Assembly: GCA_009929315.1 (NCBI GenBank)
Contig: SAAS01000010.1
Span: 1 to 60,117 of the forward strand
Source of the DNA: Clostridia bacterium
Lineage (GTDB): Bacteria > Bacillota > Clostridia > Oscillospirales > Oscillospiraceae
DNA: 60,117 nucleotides
Direction: 5' to 3'
Shown here one piece after another: positions 33,145-40,907 of the stretch. Within the stretch, counting starts at the first letter, position 1; every line of letters begins with the position of its first letter. Below the pieces are notes generated by a model. It did no database searches and was not told where the DNA came from. It worked only from the letters and a program-made list of their open reading frames with translations. A program made the translations under genes and the position numbers.

Positions 33145-33813
33145 ATGATAAAAGCAAAAAACCTTACTTTTTCCTACAAGGGCACGCCCCCCTTTGTTCT
33201 GGACGGAATCAGTCTTGAAATTAACAGCGGCGAATATGTATCTGTCGTCGGTGACAACGGCTGCGGTAAAACTACGCTGATGAAACTGATTTTAGGGTTT
33301 TTAAAGCCGACAAACGGCAATATCGAAACCTTGTCCAAAAAAATCGGCTATGTGCCGCAACGAAGCGATTCAGTAAGCTCCGGCTTCCCTATTACTGTTC
33401 GAGAAATGCTCAATTCCTATCGCAAACTTCTGAAAATCAAGGATAATAGTGTTGTTTCCGAAAGTCTTGACAAGGTCGGCTTAAGGGAACAGGCCGGCTC
33501 CTTAATGGGCAACCTTTCGGGCGGTCAGGCGCAAAAAGCGCTTATAGCCCGCGCTCTTTTGGGAAGCCCTGAGCTTCTTATTCTCGACGAGCCCTCCTCC
33601 GGAGTAGATATAGACAGTCAGCGCGAGATTTACGCGCTGCTCAAGCGGCTCAACACCGAGCAGGGCTTAACGATTGTGTCCGTTGAGCACAACCTGAATG
33701 CCGCGATTTCAAACTCCACGGCAATTTACCACCTCCACGGCGGAAACGGACATTTTTGCACCCCACAAAAGTACTCAGAGGAATACCTCGGGAAGGGGGA
33801 ACGCAATGCTTAG
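33145..33813 (+). CDS. znuC: Zinc ABC transporter ATP-binding protein ZnuC
   Basis: A 222-residue ATPase with Walker A GDNGCGKTT, Q-loop YVPQRSD, signature NLSGGQAQKALIARA, Walker B LLILDEPSSGVD and H-loop VEHN. It energises the ZnuB permease. A GGTGA element just upstream serves the ATG. The stop overlaps the znuB start by 8 bases. Confidence 0.92.
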   Translation: MIKAKNLTFSYKGTPPFVLDGISLEINSGEYVSVVGDNGCGKTTLMKLILGFLKPTNGNIETLSKKIGYVPQRSDSVSSGFPITVREMLNSYRKLLKIKDNSVVSESLDKVGLREQAGSLMGNLSGGQAQKALIARALLGSPELLILDEPSSGVDIDSQREIYALLKRLNTEQGLTIVSVEHNLNAAISNSTAIYHLHGGNGHFCTPQKYSEEYLGKGERNA

Positions 33814-34621
33814 CTATCCCTTTATGCAAAACGCTTTTTTGGTTTCTATTTTCATCTCGGTGCTTTGCCCCTGTATCGGCGTTTTTCTCGTTTTGCGCCG
33901 CTATTCAATGATTGGCGACACTCTTTCGCACGCTTCACTGGCAGGCATTACAATCGGTCTTATGTACGACAAAAACCCCGTTCTCGGGGCGTTTATATTC
34001 ACTTCAATCTGCGGCGCTCTGATTGAGTTTCTCCGCAAATACTTCAAAAAATACACCGACCTCATTCTCTCGATAGTTCTCGCTCTCAGCGTCGGAACGG
34101 CGATTACCATTATCAGCTCCGGCAAGCTCCATACAAGCGCCGACTCGTTTATGTTCGGCAGCATACTCACGGTTACGAAAACCGACATGGTGATGGTTAT
34201 GGTTTTGAGCGTGATTTCGGTGCTAACACTCGTTTTTCTTTATCATCAGATGGTCTACATCGCCTTCGACGAAGAGGCGGCAAAGGTTGCGGGCGTCAAG
34301 ACCGGACTTATAAATTACGTTTTTTTCGTGCTGGTTGCCTCCGCCATATCCGTTTCGATAAGAATTGTCGGCGTTCTGGTTTTAAGCTCGATGATTGCGC
34401 TTCCCGTGGCAACGGCGCTTCAACTTGAAACGGGCTTTAAAAAAACCCTCATTTTTTCTATCCTTTTCAGCATGGTCGATATAATGACGGGACTTATAAT
34501 TTCGTATTACTTAAACGTCGCGCCGGGCGGCTTCACTGCTTTGGTATCCGTTTTTGTTCTCATAATCGTCATGGCGGCAAAGGCGATACACTCCCGCGCA
34601 AAAGCTGTTTCAAAAATTTGA
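33806..34621 (+). CDS. znuB: Zinc ABC transporter permease ZnuB
   Basis: A 271-residue membrane permease of the ABC-3 family with about eight hydrophobic segments; RRYSMIGDTLSHASLAGI and VRIVGVLVLSSMI-like segments are family marks. The ATG at 33806 follows GGAAGGGGGAA inside the end of znuC; the longer frame from 33698 is a shadow over znuC. It forms the importer with ZnuA and ZnuC. Confidence 0.92.
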   Translation: MLSYPFMQNAFLVSIFISVLCPCIGVFLVLRRYSMIGDTLSHASLAGITIGLMYDKNPVLGAFIFTSICGALIEFLRKYFKKYTDLILSIVLALSVGTAITIISSGKLHTSADSFMFGSILTVTKTDMVMVMVLSVISVLTLVFLYHQMVYIAFDEEAAKVAGVKTGLINYVFFVLVASAISVSIRIVGVLVLSSMIALPVATALQLETGFKKTLIFSILFSMVDIMTGLIISYYLNVAPGGFTALVSVFVLIIVMAAKAIHSRAKAVSKI

Positions 34622-34666
34622 TTGAGATTAACTAAGCTCTTATTCAATTCAAAGAGGTGATTTAAG

Positions 34667-35095
34667 TTGAAAGACGATAATTCTGTATTTCCCGCGGGAA
34701 TAAAGAGGACAAAGCACAGAAGGAGCGTTTATTCGGTACTCGAAAATGCCGCCTCACCGCTCAGCGCGCCCGAAATATTTAGTCGGGTACGGGATGGGGA
34801 CGCTTCTGTCTGGCTTTCAACGGTTTACAGGATTCTTGACTGTTTTGTAAGCGAAGGTCTGGTACTAAAAACCACCGTTATGGACAGCAGCATGGCCTTT
34901 TACGAGCTTAACCGTGAACAGCACAGGCACTATGCTGTCTGTGTCAACTGCCGCAAGGTCATTGAGCTTGTTAACTGCCCCATGGAGAAATTCGTGCCCG
35001 AAATTGCGGAGAGCGATTTTCACGTTCTTGGGCATAAGGTTGAGATGTACGGCTATTGCAAGGATTGCGACAAGAAAATTTCCTCGCTGCACTGA
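34667..35095 (+). CDS. zur: Fur-family zinc regulator (Zur)
   Basis: A 142-residue Fur-family repressor: winged helix with LSAPEIFSRVR and STVYRILDCFVSEGLV, HRHYAVCVNC, and CKDC near the C-terminus for the structural zinc. The start is TTG at 34667 with AGAGGTGA upstream. Fur-family members also include Fur and PerR; zinc specificity is inferred from the operon with znuCB and the shared operator. It is the last gene before the terminator at 35106. Confidence 0.88.
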   Translation: MKDDNSVFPAGIKRTKHRRSVYSVLENAASPLSAPEIFSRVRDGDASVWLSTVYRILDCFVSEGLVLKTTVMDSSMAFYELNREQHRHYAVCVNCRKVIELVNCPMEKFVPEIAESDFHVLGHKVEMYGYCKDCDKKISSLH

Positions 35096-35105
35096 ATTTT
35101 CATAC

Positions 35106-35136
35106 AAAAATGGCATCGCAATGCGATGCCATTTTT
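35106..35136. terminator. Bidirectional terminator after zur
   Basis: Perfect 14-bp stem with core TGGCATCGC (35106-35119 / 35123-35136), a 3-base loop and A/T runs on both sides, between convergent genes. Confidence 0.92.
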
Positions 35137-35155
35137 TTATTAACGCCTAATTGCT

Positions 35156-35575
35156 TTAACCCGCTCTCCTCACGCTTTCGAAGAGCACTTTACCTGTGTA
35201 CATGCCCAGCCCGATAATCAGCAGCAGACCGCCTGCCGCCCAATAGGCAAGCACATATCCCGAACTCGTGCCGTAAATGTCCAGCACGCCCTTAACACAG
35301 CTTCCAACCGTCAGCGCCGCCAGCCCCGAGTTATAAATTCTCATTGACAGTCGTGTAGGACACGCGGCGCTCGGATAAAGTCCCAGAAAAGCGTAAGGAA
35401 CTGTTCCCCCTAGCAGCGGAAACATGAACAGATAAACCATAAAATTCGAATAAACGCCGTGGCTGTAGTACTCATAGACTGCACTGAACAGTCCGCAGAA
35501 GAGCGCCGCGCAGATAAATATCAGCGAGTTCCTGCACATACGCTTTTTTTCAGGTTCAATCGGCGAAACAAACAA
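35156..35575 (-). CDS. Small membrane protein, unknown function
   Basis: A 139-residue protein with about four hydrophobic segments (LIFICAALFCGLFSAV, FMVYLFMFPLLGGTVPYAF, GLAALTVGSCV, YWAAGGLLLIIGLGMY). I do not recognise the family. The start is TTG at 35575 with AAAGGAG upstream; the gene overlaps the end of the NAGPA-like gene by 20 bases, so it is the last member of that minus-strand operon. It may help glycolipid or envelope assembly, judged only from its two neighbours. Confidence 0.72.
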   Translation of the reverse strand: MFVSPIEPEKKRMCRNSLIFICAALFCGLFSAVYEYYSHGVYSNFMVYLFMFPLLGGTVPYAFLGLYPSAACPTRLSMRIYNSGLAALTVGSCVKGVLDIYGTSSGYVLAYWAAGGLLLIIGLGMYTGKVLFESVRRAG

Positions 35576-36500
35576 TGTCGCTCACGCTCCTTTCCTTAAT
35601 ACTTGTACCGTTGGTTGTGGGATTATTTATTACTGTGCCGTTGAAAACCATTGTTGAGGAACCGCCGCCGTCCAAATTGTAGGCAGTCGTTACGCCTAGG
35701 CCCTGCATGAACTCCGCAAGCTCCTGAAGCGACAGACCCGCGCTTTTGCTTGTGCGTCCGTCGGAAACGACCATAACATAGTGCAAATCTGAAATCTGCC
35801 CGATTGCAGTACGCGGATTGCTGGTTTTTGCTTTGTCAACCTCCTCGCTTTCCGTTACCGAAATTTCGCCGTTTTCGATTAGCCCCGGTCCGAAGGAAAG
35901 CACATGCACGGCACCGCCTGCAAGCAGTTCCGAGGCGGAAACGGAGCCTTCCGTAACGATTTCAAAGCTGCCGTCCTCGTAAATTACCAAATCCTCCTGC
36001 GAGGAAGCTGATATCGTATCTCTGTAAATCTTGCCGTTTCTTATCACATAACCGCTGTTTTGAGCGCCGTAATAGTCGCCGTTTATTGCCAGAATCGCGC
36101 CGCTTTCGTCCGCGATGACCGAGGTTTTTTCCGTTATATTTTTGCCGTAAGTTGAATCGGCAAAGGCCGTCTTCAGGTAGGAAGCGTCCGTTACGGTCAC
36201 ATCAGCGACGTAAATGTCGGTGTCATACTCTCGATATTTTGTTATTGTTATGCTTATGTTTCCGTCGCTGTACGAGTTTTCCGTAACTGTAGCTGACGTA
36301 CTTTCCGTTGTATTCTTCTCAGCGTCCGCAGTACTGCTTACTGATGACGCTGTATTTACGCTTTGCTCCGCAACGCTGTCGTTTTCAATCACATAAGCTC
36401 TGGGTATAATAAAGGTGTCCAGTAGGACAAAAGACGTAAAGAGTATGAGCACAATTGAAAAGAGCTTCGTCCAAAGGCTCGTTTTTCCCGCTTTTTTCAT
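35556..36500 (-). CDS. NAGPA-like phosphodiester glycosidase, membrane-anchored
   Basis: A 314-residue protein with an N-terminal membrane anchor (residues 13-33), a Ser/Thr-rich linker (residues 40-75) and a phosphodiester glycosidase domain: GAILAINGDYYGAQNSGYVIRN-type entry, FGPGLIENG, NPRTAIGQ, VVSDGRTSKSAGLSLQELA and YNLDGGGSSTMV. The family removes or edits sugar phosphodiesters; bacterial members act on envelope polymers. It starts 7 bases after the GT2-GtrA gene, suggesting a shared role in surface glycans. Confidence 0.88.
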   Translation of the reverse strand: MKKAGKTSLWTKLFSIVLILFTSFVLLDTFIIPRAYVIENDSVAEQSVNTASSVSSTADAEKNTTESTSATVTENSYSDGNISITITKYREYDTDIYVADVTVTDASYLKTAFADSTYGKNITEKTSVIADESGAILAINGDYYGAQNSGYVIRNGKIYRDTISASSQEDLVIYEDGSFEIVTEGSVSASELLAGGAVHVLSFGPGLIENGEISVTESEEVDKAKTSNPRTAIGQISDLHYVMVVSDGRTSKSAGLSLQELAEFMQGLGVTTAYNLDGGGSSTMVFNGTVINNPTTNGTSIKERSVSDIVCFAD

Positions 36501-36507
36501 TTTTTAA

Positions 36508-37590
36508 TCACTCCGTTTTTGCAAGCTCCGGGCTTTTATTTCTGTTTGGTTTTTCACCGAATATAAATATTTTCTGAACAAGCCAGCTTGCGGTGAAAAA
36601 GACTATTTCTGTAAATATTTTTGCTGTGTAGGCATTTATTCCCAAACTATCGACCATAAAGCTTAGCAGCAGTGTGTTTCCGGCAAGAATACAAGCGGCA
36701 AGCGTGAAGTATTTAATAGCCGTCTTGGCGGCGCTATCCTTGTTTTTAAAAACAAAGCTTCGGTTGATAGCATAGTTTGCGCTGCTGCTTACGATTCTCG
36801 CCGATATATTTGAAAGAGGAACGCTAACTGACGGACTCATGGCGGCCGTTAAAGCAACCATGAGACTGTAAAAACCATAATCCACGGCAAAGCCTGTCAG
36901 CGACGACATTGAGAATTTTATTATTTCTCGATAGATTCTGAAGGAATCCTTAATAGAATTGAAGTGAGAGCCCTCGTTATTATCAAAATATATGGTTTCA
37001 ATTTCCACTTCTTTAATCGGAATCTTTTTGCTTGCACATTTGAGCAAAACATTCATCTCGTACTCGTAGCGCTGACCGACAATACTCAGCATAAATGGGA
37101 TAAGGGAAGTGCTGAAAGCGCGTAGGCCCGTCTGGGTATCACTCACGGCGGCCCCCGTAACTGTTTTAAAAGTGAAGCGGGTAACCAGATTCCCGAAACG
37201 GCTTCGCTTCGGGACCTCCCCGCAGAAGCTGCGGCTGCCCAGAACATAACTGTTTCTATCGTTTGCCGCCGCCTGTGCGACCTTAATCGCGTCTTCAACG
37301 CTGTGCTGGCCGTCCGCATCCATGCAGACGACAATTGAGTCTTCGGGATAGTGCCTCTTTATAAACGCAAGCCCCGTCTTGAGCGCGGCGCCTTTGCCCT
37401 TGTTGGTTTCATGTATCAGCACTTCGGCAAAACGCTTTGATGCGGAAAAAATTCTTCGATAGTTTTCCCCACTTCCGTCATCTACCAGAACAACCTGAAA
37501 ATGGGCGTCACTGAGTAAAACAACCAGATTTAGCAGATTGTCTGCCGGCTCAAACGCCGGTATCAAAGCAATTTTCGTAAAACCCTGCAT
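36508..37590 (-). CDS. GT2 glycosyltransferase fused to GtrA-like membrane domain
   Basis: A 360-residue fusion. Residues 1-215 are a family 2 glycosyltransferase of the dolichol/undecaprenyl-phosphate type (VVLVDDGSGENY, KGKGAALKTGL, CMDADGQHS, TQTGLRAFS). Residues 228-345 form a GtrA-like domain with four hydrophobic segments. Such fusions probably make and flip polyprenyl-phosphate sugars for surface modification. It is the first gene of a three-gene minus-strand operon with the NAGPA-like protein and the small membrane protein. Confidence 0.9.
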   Translation of the reverse strand: MQGFTKIALIPAFEPADNLLNLVVLLSDAHFQVVLVDDGSGENYRRIFSASKRFAEVLIHETNKGKGAALKTGLAFIKRHYPEDSIVVCMDADGQHSVEDAIKVAQAAANDRNSYVLGSRSFCGEVPKRSRFGNLVTRFTFKTVTGAAVSDTQTGLRAFSTSLIPFMLSIVGQRYEYEMNVLLKCASKKIPIKEVEIETIYFDNNEGSHFNSIKDSFRIYREIIKFSMSSLTGFAVDYGFYSLMVALTAAMSPSVSVPLSNISARIVSSSANYAINRSFVFKNKDSAAKTAIKYFTLAACILAGNTLLLSFMVDSLGINAYTAKIFTEIVFFTASWLVQKIFIFGEKPNRNKSPELAKTE

Positions 37591-37725
37591 TTTCGATTCC
37601 TCCCTATTCCTGAAGAAGTATTTATGTGTGTGCCGCCCTTAGGCAGGTTTTTAATCATGTGTACATTACAGCGCACAAACCTTAATTCAGCCTAAAAAGA
37701 AGCGGCAAATAATTTTCCGCAAAAA

Positions 37726-37760
37726 AAAAGCTCTGAATCCGTTTTGGATTCAGAGCTTTT
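37726..37760. terminator. Terminator after ahcY
   Basis: Perfect 15-bp inverted repeat AAAAGCTCTGAATCC and its complement (37726-37740 / 37746-37760) with a GTTTT loop. On the minus strand a long T run follows. Confidence 0.92.
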
Positions 37761-37776
37761 GGCTTATAAATGAAAT

Positions 37777-39012
37777 TCAGATTCCCAGATATTCTTTTTG
37801 CTGCGCGCTCAAAACATCAATCTTTTTTCCCATGGAGCGGAGCTTTCTCAAAGCGACTTCCGCGTCAATCTCAGGTGGGACGGCAATTACGCTTACAGGG
37901 AGCGCGCCTCTGTTGTCGGCAAGATATTTTGCGCCGAGCGCCTGAATCGCAAAGCTCATATCCATTATTTCGGCAGGGTGTCCGTCGCCCGAGGCGAGGT
38001 TAACAAGTCGTCCCTCACCGAGAACAAAAAGGGTGCGTCCGTCTTTAAGCACATAGCCTTCTATGTTTTTACGGGCAATATAGCGCTCCGCAGACAGCTC
38101 GGCAAGCTCAGAAAGGTTAATCTCAACATTGAAGTGCCCCGCGTTGGAGAGCACCGCGCCGTCCTTCATAAGAGCAATGTGCTCCTTTGTAATCACATCC
38201 CTGCAGCCTGTGACCGTTACGAAAATATCGCCGTATTTTGCGGCCTCCGCCATCGGCATGACCTCGAACCCGTCCATATTGGCCTCAATCGCCCTGATAG
38301 GGTTAATTTCCGTAACAATCACGCGGGCGCCGAGCCCTTTTGCGCGCAGAGCCGTTCCCTTGCCGCACCAGCCGTAGCCCGCGACAACAACGACCTTGCC
38401 TGCAACAATTAGGTTGGTTGTATTATCGATACTGTCCCAAACGGATTGCCCCGTACCGTAGCGGTTATCAAAAAGGTGCTTGCAGTCCGCCTCGTTTACC
38501 ATGACCATCGGGAAGCGGAGCAAGCCCTCCTTCGCCATGGCACGCAGCCTGTGGATACCCGTTGTGGTTTCCTCGCAGCCGCCGATGACCTTCGGGATTA
38601 GGTTCATGTATTTTGTATGCAAAAGGTTAACTAAATCGCCGCCGTCGTCGATGATTATGTCGGGCTCACACTCAAGAACCTCGCAGAGATGGCGGACATA
38701 CTCCTCCTCGCTTGCCGCGTGATGGGCGTGAACGTCCATGCCGCCGAAAACAAGCGCCGCGGCAATATCGTCCTGCGTAGAAAGTGGGTTTGAGCCTGTA
38801 ACGTGCATTTGCGCCCCGCCCTTTTCAAGCGTGCGGCAAAGGCAGGCGGTCTTCGCCTCAAGGTGCACCGAAAGGGCAATTTTCAGGCCCGCAAACGGCT
38901 TTGTTTTTTCAAAATCCTGCGCCACGCTGTTTAAAACCGGCATATTGCGCCAGACCCACGCGATTTTTTTCTCACCCTCGGGGGCAAGGCTTAAATCCCT
39001 GATATCGCTCAT
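37777..39012 (-). CDS. ahcY: Adenosylhomocysteinase (or S-inosylhomocysteine hydrolase)
   Basis: A 411-residue NAD-dependent hydrolase of S-adenosylhomocysteine. Substrate-side motifs include IIIDDGGDLVNLLH, GGCEETTTGIHRL and NRYGTGQSVWDSI; the NAD loop is VVVAGYGWCGKGTALRAKGL; the C-terminus has SGDGHPAEIMDMSF. The protein is of the short bacterial/archaeal type. It lies 19 bases after the SAH/MTA deaminase gene. In archaea with such a deaminase the true substrate is S-inosylhomocysteine, so the same is possible here. Confidence 0.93.
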   Translation of the reverse strand: MSDIRDLSLAPEGEKKIAWVWRNMPVLNSVAQDFEKTKPFAGLKIALSVHLEAKTACLCRTLEKGGAQMHVTGSNPLSTQDDIAAALVFGGMDVHAHHAASEEEYVRHLCEVLECEPDIIIDDGGDLVNLLHTKYMNLIPKVIGGCEETTTGIHRLRAMAKEGLLRFPMVMVNEADCKHLFDNRYGTGQSVWDSIDNTTNLIVAGKVVVVAGYGWCGKGTALRAKGLGARVIVTEINPIRAIEANMDGFEVMPMAEAAKYGDIFVTVTGCRDVITKEHIALMKDGAVLSNAGHFNVEINLSELAELSAERYIARKNIEGYVLKDGRTLFVLGEGRLVNLASGDGHPAEIMDMSFAIQALGAKYLADNRGALPVSVIAVPPEIDAEVALRKLRSMGKKIDVLSAQQKEYLGI

Positions 39013-39031
39013 AGTTTTACTCCTTTTCGGC

Positions 39032-40306
39032 TTAAAGGCGCTTAATAAGCTCCCTGATTTCGTGTCTTACGCGCTCGGCGTCAATTGTTTTAAATTCGCC
39101 TTTTTCAAGCAGCAGCTGTCCGTTAACTATCACAGTTTCCGCCTTAAGCCCCGCGCTTGAGTAGCACAGGGCGGCCTTCGGGTCGCCAATCGGGATAAGG
39201 CCTGAACTGTTGAGGTCATATAAGCTCAAATCGGCACATTTTCCGACGACAATTTCACCGACCTTATCGGCAAGTCCAAGCGCCTTTGCCCCGTTTACCG
39301 TCGCCATGTCAAAGACCGCTGACGCAGGCAGGGTTGTCGCCTCGCGGTGGGTACCCTTGTGGATGAGGGCGGTAAGCTGCATTTCGCGCAGAATGCTCTG
39401 GTTGTTGTTGCTCGCTGCGCTGTCCGTTCCGAGGCAGACGTTGATTCCGTGCCCAAGCATTGCGGGAACGTCCGCGAAACCATTGCCGAGCTTCATGTTG
39501 CTCGCGGCGTTATGCGCAACACTTGTACCCCGCTTTGCCAAAAGCTCCATATCGCTATCCGAGAGGTAAACGCAGTGGGCGCAGACTGTGTTGCTCCGAA
39601 GTATTCCGTGGCTGTCATAGTATTCGGCAGGGCTCATCCCGTAGCGTTTCATAATTGTGTCCTGCTCATCCTGACTTTCCGAAAGATGAGTGTTGATTCC
39701 AAGCCCCATATCGTCAGCCAGAGCCGCGATTTCGTCAAGATAATCCCCGTCGCAGGTGTAGGGCGCGTGAGGAGCAAGCATGAAGCCGATAGTGGGGATT
39801 CCCTTAAACTTTTCAATGTCCGCCTTGGCTTCCCTTATCCGTCTTTTTCCGCCCTCAAGGTCCTCCCTGCCGCCCTGAAAACCGCGGGAGATAACGGCGC
39901 GCATACCGGCGTCGAGCGTTGCCCTGACAATAAGGTCGGGAAACATGTGCATATCGAGAAAGCAAGTAATTCCGCTTTCCAGCATTTCCATGCAGGCAAG
40001 CTGAATGCTGAAATAGGCGTCCTGCGGTGTCAGCTTATCCTCCATGGGGATGACTTTATCGAAAAGCCAAGTCATAAAGTTCAGGTCGTCCGCCCTGTTG
40101 CGCAGAGCCGTCATGTGAACGTGGGTATGCGCGTTTATAAAGCCCGGCACTAAAAGTTTATCGGAAGCGTCAATCACCTTGTCGGCGGTAAAATCCGCAG
40201 GCACGCTGTTTACCGCGGCGATTATATTATCCTTAATGCAGACTGTCACGTTCTCGGCACAGCCCTCGGGCAAAATGGCAAGAGCGTTTTTAATTAGAAT
40301 GTTCAT
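39032..40306 (-). CDS. 5'-methylthioadenosine/S-adenosylhomocysteine deaminase-type amidohydrolase
   Basis: A 424-residue amidohydrolase with metal-binding HTHVH (PGFINAHTHVHMTAL), HAPYTC, His in INTHLSESQDE, HCVYLSDSD and LGTDSAASNNN. This is the MtaD/SahD type that deaminates SAH or MTA to the inosine forms. The ATG follows GAGAGG. It is co-transcribed with ahcY, giving a path that removes SAH through deamination before or instead of direct hydrolysis. Related chlorohydrolase-type enzymes are the alternative, but the ahcY neighbour argues for SAH. Confidence 0.85.
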   Translation of the reverse strand: MNILIKNALAILPEGCAENVTVCIKDNIIAAVNSVPADFTADKVIDASDKLLVPGFINAHTHVHMTALRNRADDLNFMTWLFDKVIPMEDKLTPQDAYFSIQLACMEMLESGITCFLDMHMFPDLIVRATLDAGMRAVISRGFQGGREDLEGGKRRIREAKADIEKFKGIPTIGFMLAPHAPYTCDGDYLDEIAALADDMGLGINTHLSESQDEQDTIMKRYGMSPAEYYDSHGILRSNTVCAHCVYLSDSDMELLAKRGTSVAHNAASNMKLGNGFADVPAMLGHGINVCLGTDSAASNNNQSILREMQLTALIHKGTHREATTLPASAVFDMATVNGAKALGLADKVGEIVVGKCADLSLYDLNSSGLIPIGDPKAALCYSSAGLKAETVIVNGQLLLEKGEFKTIDAERVRHEIRELIKRL

Positions 40307-40344
40307 TTTTACCTCTCAGTCAAGGAAATGTTATGTATTGCGGT

Positions 40345-40373
40345 ATTTTACCACAAAAAACCGAATAAAACAA
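40345..40373 (-). promoter_or_regulatory. Promoter of the SAH deaminase-ahcY operon
   Basis: On the minus strand TTGTTT (40373-40368), 17 bases and TAAAAT (40350-40345), about 40 bases before the start codon. The short leader has no room for an SAH riboswitch. Confidence 0.65.
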
Positions 40374-40421
40374 GCCGCCTCGGGGATCGAAGTCAGCAGG
40401 AAACGACACAAAAAACAGTAT

Positions 40422-40455
40422 CGGACAGGGTAAACTTAGAGTAGTACCCTGTCCG
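40422..40455 (-). terminator. Terminator after the spoIIE operon
   Basis: Perfect 11-bp stem CGGACAGGGTA/TACCCTGTCCG with a 12-base loop, followed on the minus strand by ATACTGTTTTTTG. Confidence 0.82.
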
Positions 40456-40493
40456 TCTTGCATTTATCCTTAATTAAGAGCGCTTCCTGTGCT

Positions 40494-40904
40494 TCATACC
40501 CCGCATAGGCGCAGGGCAATCCACGCCAGACCCGTCGCGGCGGCGCCCGCCGCGATGAAAAACGGCGCGGGGAATCTTGATATAAGCCGCCTGCTCTTAA
40601 GCGGTTTGTTACGCCCCGCGACATAGGAATTTGCCGCCTTCCGCGCCTCCTTCAAAACAGCTTCGCTGCTGGCTCCCCTACTTTTTAAAACATCCTCACG
40701 TATTACAAATATCGCCTCCTCAAAGTACTTATCCGGCGACTTAACAACGATAACTCTGTGCGAAACACCTTTTACCACATCAAATCCCCCTTGCGGCTCC
40801 ATATAATGCCAGTTTAACCGCGAAGAGATACGATTATTCAGCTTTGGCGGGCGTGATTCATCTGAAAAGCGTCTTTTTTTCCTGCCGTAACTTTCTGCGT
40901 TCAT
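40494..40904 (-). CDS. Small basic protein with C-terminal membrane segment, downstream of spoIIE
   Basis: A 136-residue protein, strongly basic (many Arg and Lys), with one hydrophobic segment at the C-terminus (FFIAAGAAATGLAWIAL). The middle (GVSHRVIVVKSPDKYFEEAIFVI) looks like a small folded domain. I do not recognise a family. The ATG is 3 bases after the spoIIE stop with AAAGGG upstream, so it is co-transcribed and likely sporulation-associated. A tail anchor at the polar septum is a possible reading, by position only. Confidence 0.72.
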   Translation of the reverse strand: MNAESYGRKKRRFSDESRPPKLNNRISSRLNWHYMEPQGGFDVVKGVSHRVIVVKSPDKYFEEAIFVIREDVLKSRGASSEAVLKEARKAANSYVAGRNKPLKSRRLISRFPAPFFIAAGAAATGLAWIALRLCGV

Positions 40905-40907
40905 GTT

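Noticed and set aside
39347..40153. 268-residue frame antisense to the SAH deaminase
   Set aside because: It mirrors the codon pattern of the well-supported minus-strand enzyme and has no recognisable motifs.
40307..40421. SAH riboswitch before the SAH deaminase-ahcY operon
   Set aside because: The predicted leader is only about 35 bases and shows no pseudoknot-like core.
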